A stretch of DNA of 64,000 bases from Atrina japonica (GCA_030159075.1 BROG01000459.1:539647-603646); one strand, 5' to 3'. Shown: positions 11,957 through 25,093, counted from the stretch's first letter. Translations and numbers: made by a program. The notes: generated by a model from the letters alone, not told the origin.

Positions 11957-12215
11957 AAGGCCTCATTTATCAAGTGGTTAGAGCATCACACTTTAAACTA
12001 TGAAGTTTCTCACTTCGGTCATTGCAGGTTTGAGCTCCGCTGGAACCTTAGCTCATTTCTGTGAGAAAGTTTGCCAGTTTACTTATGGAAGACAGGTGGT
12101 CTCTTCCTGGGTACATTGTATTGTAACCAGGTTATCTCCTCCAGCATTGAAAACTTGCCATCACTATATATACATGTAACTGATAAGTTGTTGACTGTGG
12201 CGTAAAACGCTCCTG
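11957..12215 (+). mobile_element. SINE-B, near full-length
   Basis: The tRNA-like head AAGTGGTTAGAGCATCACAC (A box region) is followed by a B-box-like GGTTTGAGCTC. The body is GGAACCTTAGCTCATTTCTG, GAAAGTTTGCCAGTTTACTT and GGGTACATTGTATTGTAACC, with tail GTTGACTGTGGCGTAAAACG. The head resembles type II (Leu/Ser) tRNA, but the rest is SINE. It directly abuts a SINE-C piece. Confidence 0.85.
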
Positions 12216-12490
12216 TAAATCCGGTATTATTCCAATACCAAAGAGTGACTGTTCCTTTGTAAACGCTTGATAGTAATGATACACAAACTGAACGTTGGTC
12301 AAGTCACATGTCTTTCGGATGAGACTGAAAACTGAGGTCCTGTGTTGCGGAAGGCGTGGCACGTAAAAGAACCCTCCTTGCATTCAGGCCATAGCACAGG
12401 CTAAAATTTGTAGCACTTCACTTAAAACTGGTGACATCTTCATATAAGTGAAAAATTCTTGACAGGATGTAAAACAGCAATCAAACAAAA
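12216..12490 (+). mobile_element. SINE-C 3' part
   Basis: It contains CTTTCGGATGAGACTGAAAAC, GGCACGTAAAAGAACCC, CATAGCACAGGCTAAAATTTG, and a tail CATATAAGTGAAAAATTCTTG with a CAATCAAACAAAAA end. It shares the central core with SINE-A (TTTCGGATGAGAC) but has a different tail, and matches the copy at 26473-26790. Confidence 0.7.
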
Positions 12491-13417
12491 ACGATCAGTG
12501 AATTTTGCTCATAATTCATCTCTCATGGATTAATTAATTATCAATTAATTACTTGGATAATTTCTGAGAATAACATCTGCAATTGAATTTTTTTTGTATG
12601 TCAAAAACATTCATTGTTATTACATGTACCACTTAATAATACATTTTTATAAATGGTTTTTGTTATTTCAATGATTTGTAAAAGAGAAAAAACAGGTAGT
12701 AAGTGAATGGCTGTGAATCAGATTTTTATGAATGTTTAATCTTGTCCTTTTTCACAATTCCACAATTCATTTTCAGTTCCCATTGTTGATTAAATAGCTG
12801 TCATTCTTTGGCCTTCAGGGAACGTTCTCACTACAAATTTAGAGATTTAAAAGGACTCAAGATCTGTGGTTTTATCACACATTCTTGTTAAATGTACAAA
12901 GGACGTGTAACTATCTGCATGTATTGTATGGCAGGCATACTAGTTCACAGTACATTTTGTAGGTGAATAACAAATATGGTAGACTGATGTATTGGTTTGC
13001 AGCCTGTCTCCGGTTATCTGTAACCATTTCACACCCGTTACAGAATGGTATGCTTGATTTAATTGTTTTAGACCAGTTTATTATCATGGTCTGTGGAGGC
13101 ATATTACTTGTGATGACATAGTCAGTGTGGTAGCTTTGCAAGTTAAAAGTCCTGGGTATAAATCTCAGAGTTTTTGAAATTCATCGGTCTTACTAAAAAA
13201 ACTGGTGAATTTTACAAAAGTTAGGTGAAATCTATCTGATAACTGGTCCAAATGACCAGTAATTTTCCAATTCATTTCAACTGTGTATATATACAGACCA
13301 GTATAAAATTTTCTTTGACCAGAGAAATTCCTTTATTCACTGGTCCGGTTGACCAGTAATTTTTTTTTTATTTCAAAATGTCTGAAATCCCAGCATTGGG
13401 TTGTACTACAAAGCACC
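12491..13417. other. Intronic DNA, nothing recognised
   Basis: AT-rich unique sequence. A stretch near 13225-13370 has repeated words around CTGGTC..TGACCAGTAATTTT (an imperfect direct repeat of about 80-100 bp), possibly a decayed element. Confidence 0.4.
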
Positions 13418-13515
13418 ATAACTCATCACCCCCCCCCCCTTGAAAAACAATGGACTCTTTTGTAAATCAATTATTTAGGTCAGTCCAAATGTGTCTTTAG
13501 GGGTGAATGAGTTAA
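13418..13515 (+). mobile_element. TTAA-MITE copy
   Basis: AACTCATCACCCC, extended by a C11 slippage run, then GAAAAACAATGGACTCTTTT and an end of GGGGTGAATGAGTTAA. Near full-length. Confidence 0.9.
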
Positions 13516-13821
13516 ACATGTTGTGACTGTTCTGTCCTAGGCCAAAAATAATTATTTGGTTTGTTTGGTGTGACATGACAAACCAACCAAAAAATAAAAT
13601 GCTTGGACCAGATTTTTTTATACAGTTGAACTGCCCACTTATTTTTTTTTGTTTAATCAGATATTTGAATTTTGTTCAATATATATAACATGATTAAAAA
13701 GAATGATGAGGAAAAAAACCAATAGCTTGCTGATCGACCTGCTCCTACATGTACATATGTAAAACTGCTGGTTGGGTCACATCAAACAAGTAAATTTCTA
13801 ATGATGGCCTTCTGCTTATTG

Positions 13822-13920
13822 TAACTCGTTCACCCCTAAAGACATACTTGGACTGGCCTATATGTAAGACATTGATTAACAGAAGAATTTATTGTTTTTC
13901 AGGGGTTGATGATGAGTTAC
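13822..13920 (-). mobile_element. TTAA-MITE copy, reverse orientation
   Basis: It starts TAACTCGTTCACCCCTAAAG and ends TTTTTCAGGGGTTGATGATGAGTTA. It differs from the consensus by a GAT duplication near the end and a TATGTAAG insertion. Confidence 0.9.
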
Positions 13921-15898
13921 GTTTTATAAACACATTTAATTTGTTATTGCTCAAAAGCAAAACAGCTTACTGTATGTACTCCTTAAAATCTGTTGCCCTA
14001 AAATTTTGTGATTTTTAAATTTTCCACATTTCACTGCCCTTAATTTTTGTACAATGGAAATAATTCCAGGATCCAGTATTTTTACTACCTTTAAATTTAA
14101 TGATTATTTTCACCGATCATGAAAATTTGAAATTTGCAAATTTAAAGGATGCACGAAAATTAAAGGGTTTACAGTATATGTTTGTACACCAAAGACTGTT
14201 TACACATTGTATGTACAGGTGTGCTAATGGTATATATATGGATTTATGTTTTTAACTTGTCTTTAATCAATATAGATTTTGTATATTAATCTCTTGTGTA
14301 TCACTATGATAAAGGCCTACAAATGTATCTGTAATATTACATAAATTACTTATTAGATGCATGTAGCATGTAACTGGAGTCTCTGGGTTTAGATTTCCTT
14401 AAAATACCTGAATGATCATGCACTGAAATCTGAAAAAAATGTATACCATGGAGACTGTGTAAATCAGGCATCAGAGACCAGGCATGCAGATAAGCTTTGC
14501 TGACAAATCTAAAATCCATAAAGCCAAGATTATAACAGGACTACCTGTTAAACCTTTCACTTCTAATTATCTAAATGATATGCACATTTCTGTCGTTTAG
14601 ATCAGACTATTAAAGCTCTGGAGGGTTGACAGGATGAACGTGTCTGATCTTTAGTTTGCATCCTCTTGTACCGTACACGTATAAGATTGATAAAGGATAG
14701 TACTTGTATACAGTAAAACCTGCTTTAGCGACCACCTGTGTATAAAGACCACCTGCTCATAAAGACCATTTTTTGCTGTCCCCAGTGGTACAATAGCAAC
14801 ATTTGTCTATTTAAATACCAACTTACAGGGATCATTATGTGCAAGTTTCAATTATAATGGTTTATACAATGTTTTAAGTACAATGTACATGTACATTGTA
14901 TTTACTAAGGATGAGGGTGAGAAACTTTTATATGACAGAAATATTTGGTATTTAAAAGTTCCACCAAAAGAAATATTAATATTTGGAAACTTGGAAAGGC
15001 AGCTGGATAATGTGAACATTTTTTAATGCAAAGTGAAAGTTGCTGAAAATTTTTTTTTAGCTCACCCCCCCTTTTTTTGTTTTTACAAATTAGGTACATG
15101 CACATGTAGGATAAAAAAATACATTTAGAACAGCTGGGCGGCATCAGTTTAGCCATCAGGATATATACATATAGATATTTATATATCTACAGTGTACATG
15201 TATGTAGATTACACACTGTAAAGGACAAAATAACATGTGGATTGCATCTCGAAAGACTTGAACTGTTGATAAATTTTGTAGTCAGAAATAATTAAAGTCC
15301 TAATTCTGATGTAGTACATGTATATTTGTAAACCACGTATAAACGTAGAGTAGGACTTTAAGAAGACATTTGTGAATTACTTTAAATACATCCTGATACG
15401 ATTTGATTTTCCTGTGTGTAGCATTTCATTGAGATAATTAATTGATTTTCCCATTGTGATTGAAAACACTTGTAAAATGCAGTTTGATAACAATACTTCA
15501 TACTTGAACACTTGTAGTGTGAATTGTTTTCTCTGGTAATATAAAAAGCTCGAAAAAGAGAAAGAATATCGGGGAATAAAGTCATACATCTCTCATTACA
15601 TCCATGTACAGCTTCAGTTCTATAAATATCTTGTATCTACACGTATATATGAGGATAAGTTCTACAATATTTTGTCTCCCCCCCCCCCCCAGTTCTTTCT
15701 TGGATGGCATAAGTATTAAATCAAGATATTGTCATCAAATTACTGTTTATCTAGAACTTGTCATCCCATTTAATTTTTGCCCATGGATGAGAGGGGGAAT
15801 TCAAAATTAATGTAAGGTGAACATTTCAAGCTAAAGAAGGGAAGGGGAGAACAGGCATGACAATTATAATGGTACTCTTTACATGTTATCCACATGAC
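13921..15898. other. Intronic DNA; TIR fragment at 14711-14790
   Basis: 14711-14790 begins ACAGTAAAACCTGCTTTAGC and continues with repeated ACCACCTG..TATAAAGACC, one end of the CAGT.AAACC TIR family; the partner end was not found. A perfect ACATGTACATGTACAT-type palindrome lies near 14883-14900. No coding region was recognised. Confidence 0.5.
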
Positions 15899-16082
15899 TG
15901 CAGTCAAACATGCATTAAATGCCACCTTTGTATAAAGGGCACCTGCCTATAAAGGCCATTCAAACATAAACTTTGTTAACTTTTTTATCATGAATAAACC
16001 TTTTTATAAAGGCCACCTGTCTATAAAAGCTACTGTTGCCCGTAATCTTCATAGCGGCCTTTATAGACGAGTTTGACTGTAT
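15899..16082. mobile_element. ~184 bp TIR element, ACAGTCAAAC ends
   Basis: The left end TGCAGTCAAAC and right end GTTTGACTGTAT are inverted. The interior repeats TATAAAGG.CACCTG.CTATAAA four times. It is a non-autonomous element related to the ACAGTRAAACCTGTC group elsewhere in the window. Confidence 0.65.
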
Positions 16083-16419
16083 ATGATTATTCTGGGTGAA
16101 TTTAAATTTAAGATGGGACAAAAATACTCTATTGAAAAAGTGTGAAAATAAGCATAAACGAAATATTCCATGGTAGAGAGTAAATACAATGACTTGTTCT
16201 AGAGATCAGATTTATGGAAATGTCACTGTTTACTTTCACACTTTCAGCTATCATTCATGTCAACAAAATTGTCACTAAATTTATCTCATCATTTAGAAAT
16301 TTATTGAAATATGACTTATGAAATAACTGAGGATAACTTTTATCTAATTTTCTCAGATTCAGACACCTTTATTATGTTATTTACATTTTCTACTACTTGA
16401 AGGTAAAGCTTACATTAAA

Positions 16420-16565
16420 TACAGTAAAACCTGTCTTTTTTCCCCACAGAGATGTGATCTCACGAGAGAGATTTTATTTACAGAAGTATGACAATGTACA
16501 TTGTACATGGAATTAACTGAAAGTGGTCTTTCAAGATAGTGGTCTCTCATGACAGGCTTCACTTT
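16420..16565. mobile_element. Decayed TIR element, ACAGTGGAACCTGTC family
   Basis: The left end ACAGTAAAACCTGTCTTTTT is paired with the right end CTCATGACAGGCTTCACTTTA. The interior has GTGGTCTTTCAAGATAGTGG, as in the 26142 copy. Confidence 0.6.
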
Positions 16566-18190
16566 ATGCTTTTCTTAACATCTTTTCATTGTGGAAATTT
16601 TTTTTTAAAACTCTCCTCTGGAGTGTAGATGATATAAAAGATCACAATATTGAATTTCAGTGTTGTTTGAGAATTAAGTAGTTTATTCAGAACATGTGCA
16701 GTGAAGACAGCGACATGTACAGTAGGCATCACAGGTTAAGCTTAATCTTGAAATCTTAACATTTCAACATAACACCATTGGATTTTTATTGTGTCTTGCA
16801 TACCAACAAAAGTATTCTAATATAATGGCAACTTTCTTCAAAGGCCTTGTAGAAACAGTTATAATATGGGTTTAAACTTGCGTATTATGTTCTGTGAACT
16901 CGTACAGGAAAGGGAGTAGAGCGTCTCGCTGAGCTCATATTGAATCTTGCATGTTTGTTCATCTATTGTTTGGATATTTTAATTGGTTTTTGTAAGAATG
17001 GTGAAATGAATTTGGATTTCATTGCTGTGAATATTTACACAGGGGTTGTTCAAACCTAAAAGTCTTTGAGTTAAGAAAACTAAGTTTCCAAAATTTGTCT
17101 CCTTAAATTTTAGTCTAAGGTCGTAGTTAAATGCTAGATCATCACTCCCAGTCTAAAAAAAAAAAAATGTCTGCGGAATTTCATTTTTGAACTCTGTGAT
17201 TTCTGGAAATATGTATGTCTCCTGACTCCATTTCTGGTTAATTCTGTAAATAATAAATGTTTTAAACTTTAAACTGTATGTTTTTGTCAGTTTTACTTTA
17301 TTCTATATTTTCGCATTCTAGATTAGGAATTTTTGCATGTATTTTTTTTTTTTGAAAATACAAATCATTTTTGCATTGGGAATGGTTCCTGTAACAGGGC
17401 CCCGAAACAGCCTAGTAAAGTCCCTGTATTCTACACCCCCCCTCTCTCTCATTCACTGTGTCAGTCTGTACATATACCTGTATATATTTGAAGTGAAAAA
17501 ATCCATTATAAGCAAATTGATGACAAGTCTTGTGCATTGACTGTTAGAATTTTCTGGTAATATAATACTTGCTGACCAAAATGCCCATGCTTCATTGCCT
17601 ATGATGATAAATCTGGCATAAGACTCTAAAATAAACAAAGAAAAGCATGCGTAATGGTTAAATGTCATCGTAGTCTAGCCATCGAGTCTGTACATTTTGT
17701 TTGTCAACATTTCGAACATTATCTGAAGTAGCATGCTGAAAACCAGAGTCGGTCATTAACATTTCATATACAAATTGTTATTTAAACATTAGCCTTAGAA
17801 TAAAAAATCAAAAAGGAAACATGGGAGTGGCACAGACCCAGTATGTATATTGAATTTTCTTTTTGTGTCACAAAAGTTTTAAAATTCAAAAGTTCCCCGC
17901 CTATCTTATTTTAATTGTTACAATACATGATCTGTCTGATTCTGTTATTTACAGATAATCCTTTGTGTTACATTTGTCGGCAGCAAGTTTCAGGGGAAAT
18001 TGCCAGTCATTTGTTGAGAGACTATATACATTTGTATAATTTGTTGAACGTTATGCACATATCTCACAAAATACTAAGCCCTAATATTATTATTATTTAC
18101 AGGAATCCATCTGTGTTTTAATTTGTACAACTGTTTACGACACAAAATTATAAGCAGTTGCTTAATTTTTGTACTGGTAGATCTATACCT
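16566..18190. other. Intronic DNA, nothing coding recognised
   Basis: AT-rich unique sequence with a few homopolymer runs (A13 near 17155, T11 near 17342). Short ORFs near 17.4-18.1 kb have no family resemblance. Confidence 0.5.
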
Positions 18191-18280
18191 GAACTCATTC
18201 ATCCCTAAAGACACATTTGGACTGGTCTAGGTCATTGATTAACAGATGAGTCCATTGTTTTTCAGGGGTTGATGAGTTAA
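18191..18280 (-). mobile_element. TTAA-MITE copy, reverse orientation
   Basis: It starts GAACTCATTCATCCCTAAAG and ends TTTTTCAGGGGTTGATGAGTTAA, at full length (about 90 bp). Confidence 0.92.
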
Positions 18281-18630
18281 GCTAGCAATGTTAGTACGAA
18301 AAGTTTCAATTATAATGAAACCGTATTTGTATATCAATTGAGAGTTGTATAAATTATATTTCATATCTGTACTACAGTATGGCGTATCTTTCCTCCATAT
18401 ATTTCTTATTTATGATTTGTACTGATCGGCTGTACTGCCTTTTGATTTCTTTCTTCAATAAACAACAATAAACAAGTCTGTATCATTTGGTAGCCTGTTT
18501 ATGATTCAGACATATTTGTGGAGTCGATTCCCCAGGACCAAATTTTTTTCCCATACCATAAAGAATCTATTACAACAAAATCAGAACCATATTTTAATGG
18601 TCTTATATTTATTTTAGGCACCAGTAATAT

Positions 18631-19104
18631 ACAGTAAAACCTGTCTTAAAGGGCACCTGTTTTCAGCACCCACTCATCTTCAACAGTCAGTAACTGTTTC
18701 CTCCAATCAATTTTACTTTATAAACATACCTTAACCAGCAGCCACCTGTCCAACGCGGCCAACAGCCAGGTACATGTATATACAGGACTAAATACTTGGT
18801 CACACTATTTTCAGCAGCCTTTTTTTGAGGATGGTTGATTGCATGACCTACATGTATTTAGAAAAACTTTAAACAATTTAGATTTGCATCAGTGTAATTT
18901 ATGTATGATTTTGACACCTGATCAACATCAAACTATCATGTATTGGTATGTGAATATACATGTACATGTGTTGCTATACACTGCATAATGGACACCAATT
19001 TTCTTCTGATTTTTGTCAACCTGAAACCAAAGGCCACCTGTCTTATGCAGCCACTATTCCACACCCCCTTAAGTGGCTGCTGAAAATGGTTTGACTATAC
19101 ATCA
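18631..19104. mobile_element. ~470 bp TIR-like element, ACAGTAAAACCTGTCTTA family
   Basis: The left end is ACAGTAAAACCTGTCTTAAA followed by GGGCACCTGTTTTCAGCA. The right end is GTGGCTGCTGAAAATGG then TTTGACTATA. The ends are imperfectly inverted. The interior contains further GCCACCTGTC blocks at 18739 and 19030. Confidence 0.5.
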
Positions 19105-19252
19105 TGTATGTTCTTTTGTTTAAATGGTGTATAATGCCACAAAATTTTAGTAAGAAGGCCATGACTATGGAGGTCCGCTTTAATAGTGGAGGAAAGTGTA
19201 CTGGGGGGAGGGGGGGTGTGTACTGTACCAGCAGGGCTTGAACCAGACCATG

Positions 19253-19386
19253 TCGTCTCTCAAGACAGATGATCTCTCTCGAGATTTTACTTAAAGAATT
19301 ATTTAACCAAGTGGTTTTCTGAATATGATCTCAGAAGACAGGTGGTCATTCATGACAATGGTCTTTCAAGACAGGTTCCACTGCAG
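19253..19386. mobile_element. ACAGTGGAACCTGTC-family element, left end truncated
   Basis: It matches the interior and right end of the 26142 copy: AACCAAGTGGTTTTCTGAAT, CTCAGAAGACAGGTGGTC and GTCTTTCAAGACAGGTTCCA then CTG. Confidence 0.75.
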
Positions 19387-21477
19387 TAGATATGAATTTT
19401 AAAATATACTCTCTGGAACTGGAAGAACTCATTTTAACTTAGCACTGGGAAAGATGCGGTGGTCTGTTAAAACAGATTTCACCGTAATGAATAAATTTGG
19501 TAAGCATTTTAAATATTTATTCTGATAATCCTTAAAATCTACATTGGCCATAATCACTGATAATGAATTAAAACTGCCACATCACAAACAGCTTTTTAAT
19601 TCCCCGTATCACAGTCATAACAATTGATCACAAGGCTGCTAACCTTTGTTCCTCTTTATTTGGAATGTATAATCTATTTCAGATGACACTTTCTACTAAA
19701 GGCCAGTAATTAGGACTACTTTCTATTCAGTTTATAGTCAAAATTAAGTTTTATTCTCAAATCAACTCCACGTGGTATTTCTTATTTTTTTTATCAAGGA
19801 AACTTCCCAATTTAATTTACAGAGAGCACCTAATCTGTGAAAAAGAAATCAATGAATTTTAAGTAAATGGTTAATTTGAAGATTCAATGTAAAATGAAAC
19901 TTAAACAGTACTGTTATGTTATTCAAACATGTATATACTAGTATTGGAATTTTTTTTTTTACAACTTATCCAAAATTTGAAGAAAACACAATTAATGTCA
20001 CCACAAGTATATTATCATGGAAAAATCATTTTCATTTTCACTAGTCCTGAGCTTTGCTGTAGAAGTAATTGGTAGCAAGGTGCTCTTTGCTCTTTTGGTG
20101 TTATTCATTTGTAGCATTTTCAGTGTACATGTATAGGTCTACCAAGGTGAAGTGGCACATCCTGGTTCAGTTAGAAATCAAAACAATCTGGTCTACTTTC
20201 CAAAAATAGGTTGTACAGGTAAAACATTGCCTTGCACGGACTTCATGCATTACTGATCAATCTCTAATACTTTTGTGATGACAAGTAGCTTGTCACCCCT
20301 GGTATGATTTGATTTAGACTCGTTGTGTTTGTAACCATGTGCCAATTTACCTTGGTAGACCAATACCTGTATTTGTTATTGTCTTGTTTATAGATGTTCA
20401 TATTGGCAGCAATCAACATAAAAAACAACAGATTTTCATTTTAAAAATTGCTTTGACTAATCATGTAAAAATACAAACTGTTCATTTCAAAGATATTTTT
20501 TAAAAAAATTATAGCAATTAGATTTCTTTAGTATAATTGTAGCATTAAACTGTATCTTTTTTTTTACAATTCACTTTGAAAATAATCGCGCAGTGTATCA
20601 GATAACCAGATTGTATTGTGGAACAAAATCACAGGAAACAATCAACGAGCATGCTCAGTGATTTTACAGGATGACAATTTGTACCACTACTCATGATATG
20701 CTGTTCCTAATTGTACTGGCGTGTTTGATGTATTTTTACCTCGTCATTGACAAACACTTTTCGTTAATGTTTGGTCGGATTGTTGGCAGTGTTTTTTCTG
20801 CCTGTTTTTTCATCAATCAATGACTTGCTCAGTTGTCAAACACTCAAATCATTTGCCGTTTTATAATACAACTACAAAATATGCTGACTGATCTATAGAC
20901 ATAATAGATGTACAGTTCATTGCATGAATATAAGCTCTTTCATCTAGTATCACACACTGCTGTATGTGTGTATCATTTTGCTTTGGTCTAGAAACACTGA
21001 AAAATCTCATAGGATTGAGAATTAAGTATTCAAGTCCATGGCAAGTGATAACTCATCTAGAGGGATTTTTTGTGTTGTTTTCATGTTTTTTTTTTTTATG
21101 TTTTGTGTATTGAACTCTGGTACAATACAAAACAGTAGAGTGAGAAAACTACTCGTCCACTCATCCTGGACGAGTGAAAATGGCATGGGGATGAGTACGG
21201 TAGTTAGGGGTGGGTACTATAATATACTTGCGTAATGTCTTACTTTGTAGCCTCTAAAATTAAGTAAATACAGTGCTTTGAAAATTCAAGAATAATTACA
21301 TTGTAAGTCTTAATGGTTCAATAATAGTGTAATAAAAATTGGGACAAGCTAAAGCTGTCGAGGGTCGAGTGGTTTTCAAAATCCTACCGGATGAGTGATT
21401 TCTCAGATTTTTTATCTAACCCTGAACAGTTCTCTGTGTCTATGTTTTCTTTTCTCTTTTTTGTTATTTCCTGTTCT
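19387..21477. other. Intronic DNA, nothing recognised
   Basis: Mostly unique AT-rich sequence with T homopolymers near 19950, 20560 and 21090. No repeat family or coding signature was recognised. Confidence 0.45.
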
Positions 21478-21487
21478 TCTTTGTCTC

Positions 21488-21774
21488 GAGAGCCGGCCTG
21501 GCTCAGTTGGTAGCGCGCTCGACTCTGGATCGTGAGGTCGTGAGTTTGAGTCCCGCCGGTGACAGGTTGGTTTCCTGTCTTTCGGATGAGACAGTAAAAG
21601 CTGGAGGTCCCGTGTCACAGTAGGTGTTGGCACGTTAAAGAACCCTACTGCTCAATGGCCGTAAGTGCCGAGCATAGGCCAAAATTTGAAGCCCTTCACC
21701 GGCATTTGGTGACGTCTCCATATGAGTGAAATATTCTCGAGTGGGACGTTAAACAACAATAAACAAACAAACAA
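21488..21774 (+). mobile_element. SINE-A, full-length, with perfect 10 bp TSD
   Basis: The tRNA-like head AGCCGGCCTGGCTCAGTTGG has an A box and a B box (GAGTTTGAGTCCC). The central core is CTTTCGGATGAGACAGTAAA with GGCACGTTAAAGAACCC. The 3' domain includes GCATAGGCCAAAATTTGAAG and GAGTGGGACGTTAAACAACA, with an AAACAAACAAACA tail. The flanking duplication TCTTTGTCTC is exact at 21478-21487 and 21775-21784. The core resembles MetaSINE-type elements reported from bivalves (recalled, not searched). Close similarity to the 49930 copy suggests recent activity. Confidence 0.93.
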
Positions 21775-21784
21775 TCTTTGTCTC

Positions 21785-23605
21785 AATATCTTGCCAAATC
21801 TATTTGCTCTCTCTATGTTTATCAGTTCATTTCTCTCACTCTCTCTCTCCCCCCCTCCCAGATTTTAATCATACAAAAATTTCCTCCAAAATGTAAAAAG
21901 AGATCTTTTTTAAATATATATAAGCTCAGGTTGTGTGGGTTACTTTACATTTTGTTTATCAAAGAAACATGCAAACCCTCTGCATCAGTAAATAGTTGAG
22001 AGTAATGTGTAGCACCAGTGTAACTCGATACAGTTCTGTTTAACAAACATGTAGATACATACGGCTATGTATATGAAAGAGTTCATTTTTCTGTACAAAA
22101 ATTGAGTTAGAAGGAAATTAAGATATCAGTGATGTTTGTTAGTCATCTTGATAATCTTATGTTCAGCTCCATCTCTTCCAGCACCACTTTGCCAATTTTC
22201 ACTTAACTTTCAACTGAAAAAAAAAGGATAAAGAATGCAAGTCCATATGTTTTAGAAGAAATTTTCATTTTAGTGTTTGATGGGAGAAAGACAAATGCTT
22301 TGCTGTTTTTCTGAAATGTATACAGGTATAAATAAAAGATTTTAGTTGCTGTGATATATGCTGTTTTATATATATAATATAGACAGGTATTTTATTGAAA
22401 GAATTATTTATGGACTCTGTTGTCATAAAATTAATCAAAAAAACACATAAAAATCAGTGTTTTAAGTGTAAACAATGATAAGTTAAAAAGCTGTTAGAAC
22501 TGACAAATATATAGATAAGTCTGTAATGTTCAAAAGAAATTTAATTCACCATTAATAGATTACAGTTGGTATCTGAGCATATTATTCTTATCAAATTGAA
22601 GGTTGTAACTGCCATACGTGGAAATATGTACTTGTAATTATGAATACATAAATGTGCTATATTTTGCATGTTGTTTCCTTGAGTTAAGTGGGGCAAAAAT
22701 CTGGGAGGGCAGGGCAGGGTAGGGCAGGTAAGGACAGGACACACTGATACATGTAGAATAATACCCTTACTGGAAAACTGCTGTTAGTTTTAATGTATAA
22801 GCCAAGTGCCTTAAATGTTGACCATTGCCATATAGACATTGAGGGTTTCTTTTAATGTCATATTAAGTTATATTAATGATTTAAACTTCAAGCATGTAGT
22901 AAAAAGAACAGGTGCTTGTTACTAAAAAGAACTGCCCCAGCCAACTCCCATTTTTCACTCCCTTATTTCATTTAATGTCTTCAAGAATTGATACTTGTCA
23001 ATATAATTTTAATGCTATGCAAAATGTTTTTTTATTTAGATGAGAAAGTCTGTAAATTGCATAATTCTTTCTTTGTTAACTTCCTCAACACTTAAAAGTA
23101 GACTGAAAGTTTTCATCAGTTGCCAACTGGGGTCAAGTTCATTGAAACACTTGAAAGTGTGTATTTGTTTGTAGATAAACAATCTGCATAATTTGATAAA
23201 ACTTGCATTAGTTATCAGGCCAACCATTCGAGCTATAGAATACTGTGTGCTGTAAGTAAAACAATCCACATCATGTTACTGTCAGATATACATATCCTCT
23301 GTGGTTATTAGGATCGTCAGTCCTACATCCAAATTGTGGTCAGTCTTGATGCAATATATCCTGTTTATTTTTCAATTCCTGAAACATGGAATGATTGAAA
23401 CAATATATTGTAACAAGAAAATATCAAGGTTTGATCCTTTGATTGGACAGGGTAGTATGTGAGATGGTATAGTGGTCACCAAGTTGGACACATCTGTTTT
23501 CTTTGGGTACTCTAGTTTTCCCCCACAGCAAGGACCCCTTTATATCAGAGCTGATGAGAGACATTTGTGTAAGTTGAGAAAAATAAATAAAGATAAACTT
23601 TTTTA
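21785..23605. other. Intronic DNA; G-rich run at 22703-22724
   Basis: No gene was recognised. A GGGCAG-type run at 22703-22724 fits a canonical quadruplex pattern (see findings). Confidence 0.5.
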
Positions 23606-23864
23606 CATTTATTTTATTGTTTTATTGGCGTTTTACACCACACAACAATTTTTTTTTCGTGTTATGGTGGCGGGCAGTTTTTAATGGTTGATGAGAACAC
23701 CTGGTTATGATGTACCCGTGAAGTGACCACCGGCCTTCTGCAAGTAAACTATCAAACTTTCTCACAAAATCAGCTTAGGTTCCAGTGTGGCTCGATCCTG
23801 TATTGGCAAGAGGTGAAAGACTTCATATTGATGCTCTAACCACTAGGCCATGGAGGTTCCCCTC
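23606..23864 (-). mobile_element. SINE-B, reverse orientation, near full-length
   Basis: Reading on the minus strand: CCTCCATGGCCTAGTGGTTA head, GGAACCTAAGCTGATTTTG, then GAAAGTTTGATAGTTTACTT, GAAGGCCGGTGGTCACTTC and GTGTGGTGTAAAACGCC tail. Confidence 0.88.
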
Positions 23865-24640
23865 CTGGGCATCTCATTGACTCTTTGTTTGATAAGTGCA
23901 CTATATTTTGGAATACTTGAGCAAATTTTAGGATTATCCTTGAAGTCTAAATTTAAATCCAAAATGAATAATTGGTATACATTAATATTCTACATTCTTA
24001 TTTACATGTACATGTAGTTATCCTCCTGCTGTTAGTTAATGAATAACTCTTAGTCTTAGATTTGATGTTGATATAATTTCAAAAATGGACCTATCTGTCT
24101 GCTACATAACCAAGAAGTAAGTAGTTTTTGTCATTTTTTATACAGTAATTGTCTGTATGGTTGATTTACGTTTTCTTTGATGAATATATTGATCAGTGGA
24201 TGTGTGTAAGACTACATGTAAAATTACAAGTCACTGCCAAACTCACTATCTGATAGATTGACGAGAAATAAAAATTAAAAAATCCAGTGCAGTTGAATTA
24301 AAGAACTGACAAATTAATGATTGTTCCAGTAATTACTGGGTAATGAAGATGTTTGGTAGTTTCTTTTCAGACAACACATTAAAATTATGAATTCTTGTGA
24401 CTGATAAATCGTCAAAGGTTAGTTGCTAACTACATGTATGTCTTTCATATTTAAAAACCTTTTTATGATCACTTTTAGTCAGTTCAAAATAACAAAGACT
24501 GCATGGTGCTTATAAATATCATATGTGCAATTCTAAACCAAGTCAAATATCATCCCGGTGTATTGTAGTGTAAATAATGTGTGTATACAACAGCATTTGC
24601 CCATATAGACAATACCTACATTGTACATGTGTATACATTA

Positions 24641-24690
24641 CACAGTGGAAGCTGTCTTGAGAGACCATCCCATCTGCCACTGAAAATCCA
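24641..24690. mobile_element. Fragment of ACAGTGGAACCTGTC-family element
   Basis: CACAGTGGAAGCTGTCTTGA, then GAGACCATCCCATCTGCCACTG, matches the left end of the 26142 element. The right end was not found. Confidence 0.65.
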
Positions 24691-24922
24691 ATTTGCAGTC
24701 AAAATTTCTGAAATGAAGTCAAATGATGATATATTTGAAGAGATTGTCATATTTTCACATAATTTTGTGCATTCCTATATTTCCCGATTTTAGTAAAATG
24801 TTGCTGAAATTCCCAATTCAAAAGGCCCAGGCCCCATTCCCAAAACTGTTTGGAAAATCCCTGTCTCCCATATAGGGTAATACCGAAAACTTCAAATAGG
24901 TAGTAACTGTCCCTTAAAACCC

Positions 24923-25012
24923 TTAACTCATTAACCCCTGAAAACAATGAACTTTTCTGGAAATCAATGACTTAGACCATTCCAAATGTGTCTTTAGGGT
25001 GCATGGGTTAAT
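24923..25012 (+). mobile_element. TTAA-MITE copy with both TTAA flanks
   Basis: It starts TTAACTCATTAACCCCTGAA and ends GGGTGCATGGGTTAA. The interior CAATGACTTAGACCATTCC is conserved. TTAA is present at both ends. Confidence 0.92.
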
Positions 25013-25093
25013 TGGGGATGCAGTTTTTAAAAATATGGATGTCCTTTTCCAAGATAATTGAGAAATCTGATTATAAATAATGAATCAAATTTA

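Noticed and set aside
21488..21565. tRNA gene-like sequence with A and B boxes (also 44462, 49930, 61343)
   Set aside because: Each is the head of a SINE followed by the same non-tRNA body and tail, with target duplications; not a functional tRNA gene.
24790..24880. Possible repeat shared with 31900-31975 (CCCAATT..AAAGG/ATTC..CCCCATT)
   Set aside because: Similarity is short and imperfect; it could be a decayed element but is not enough to call.
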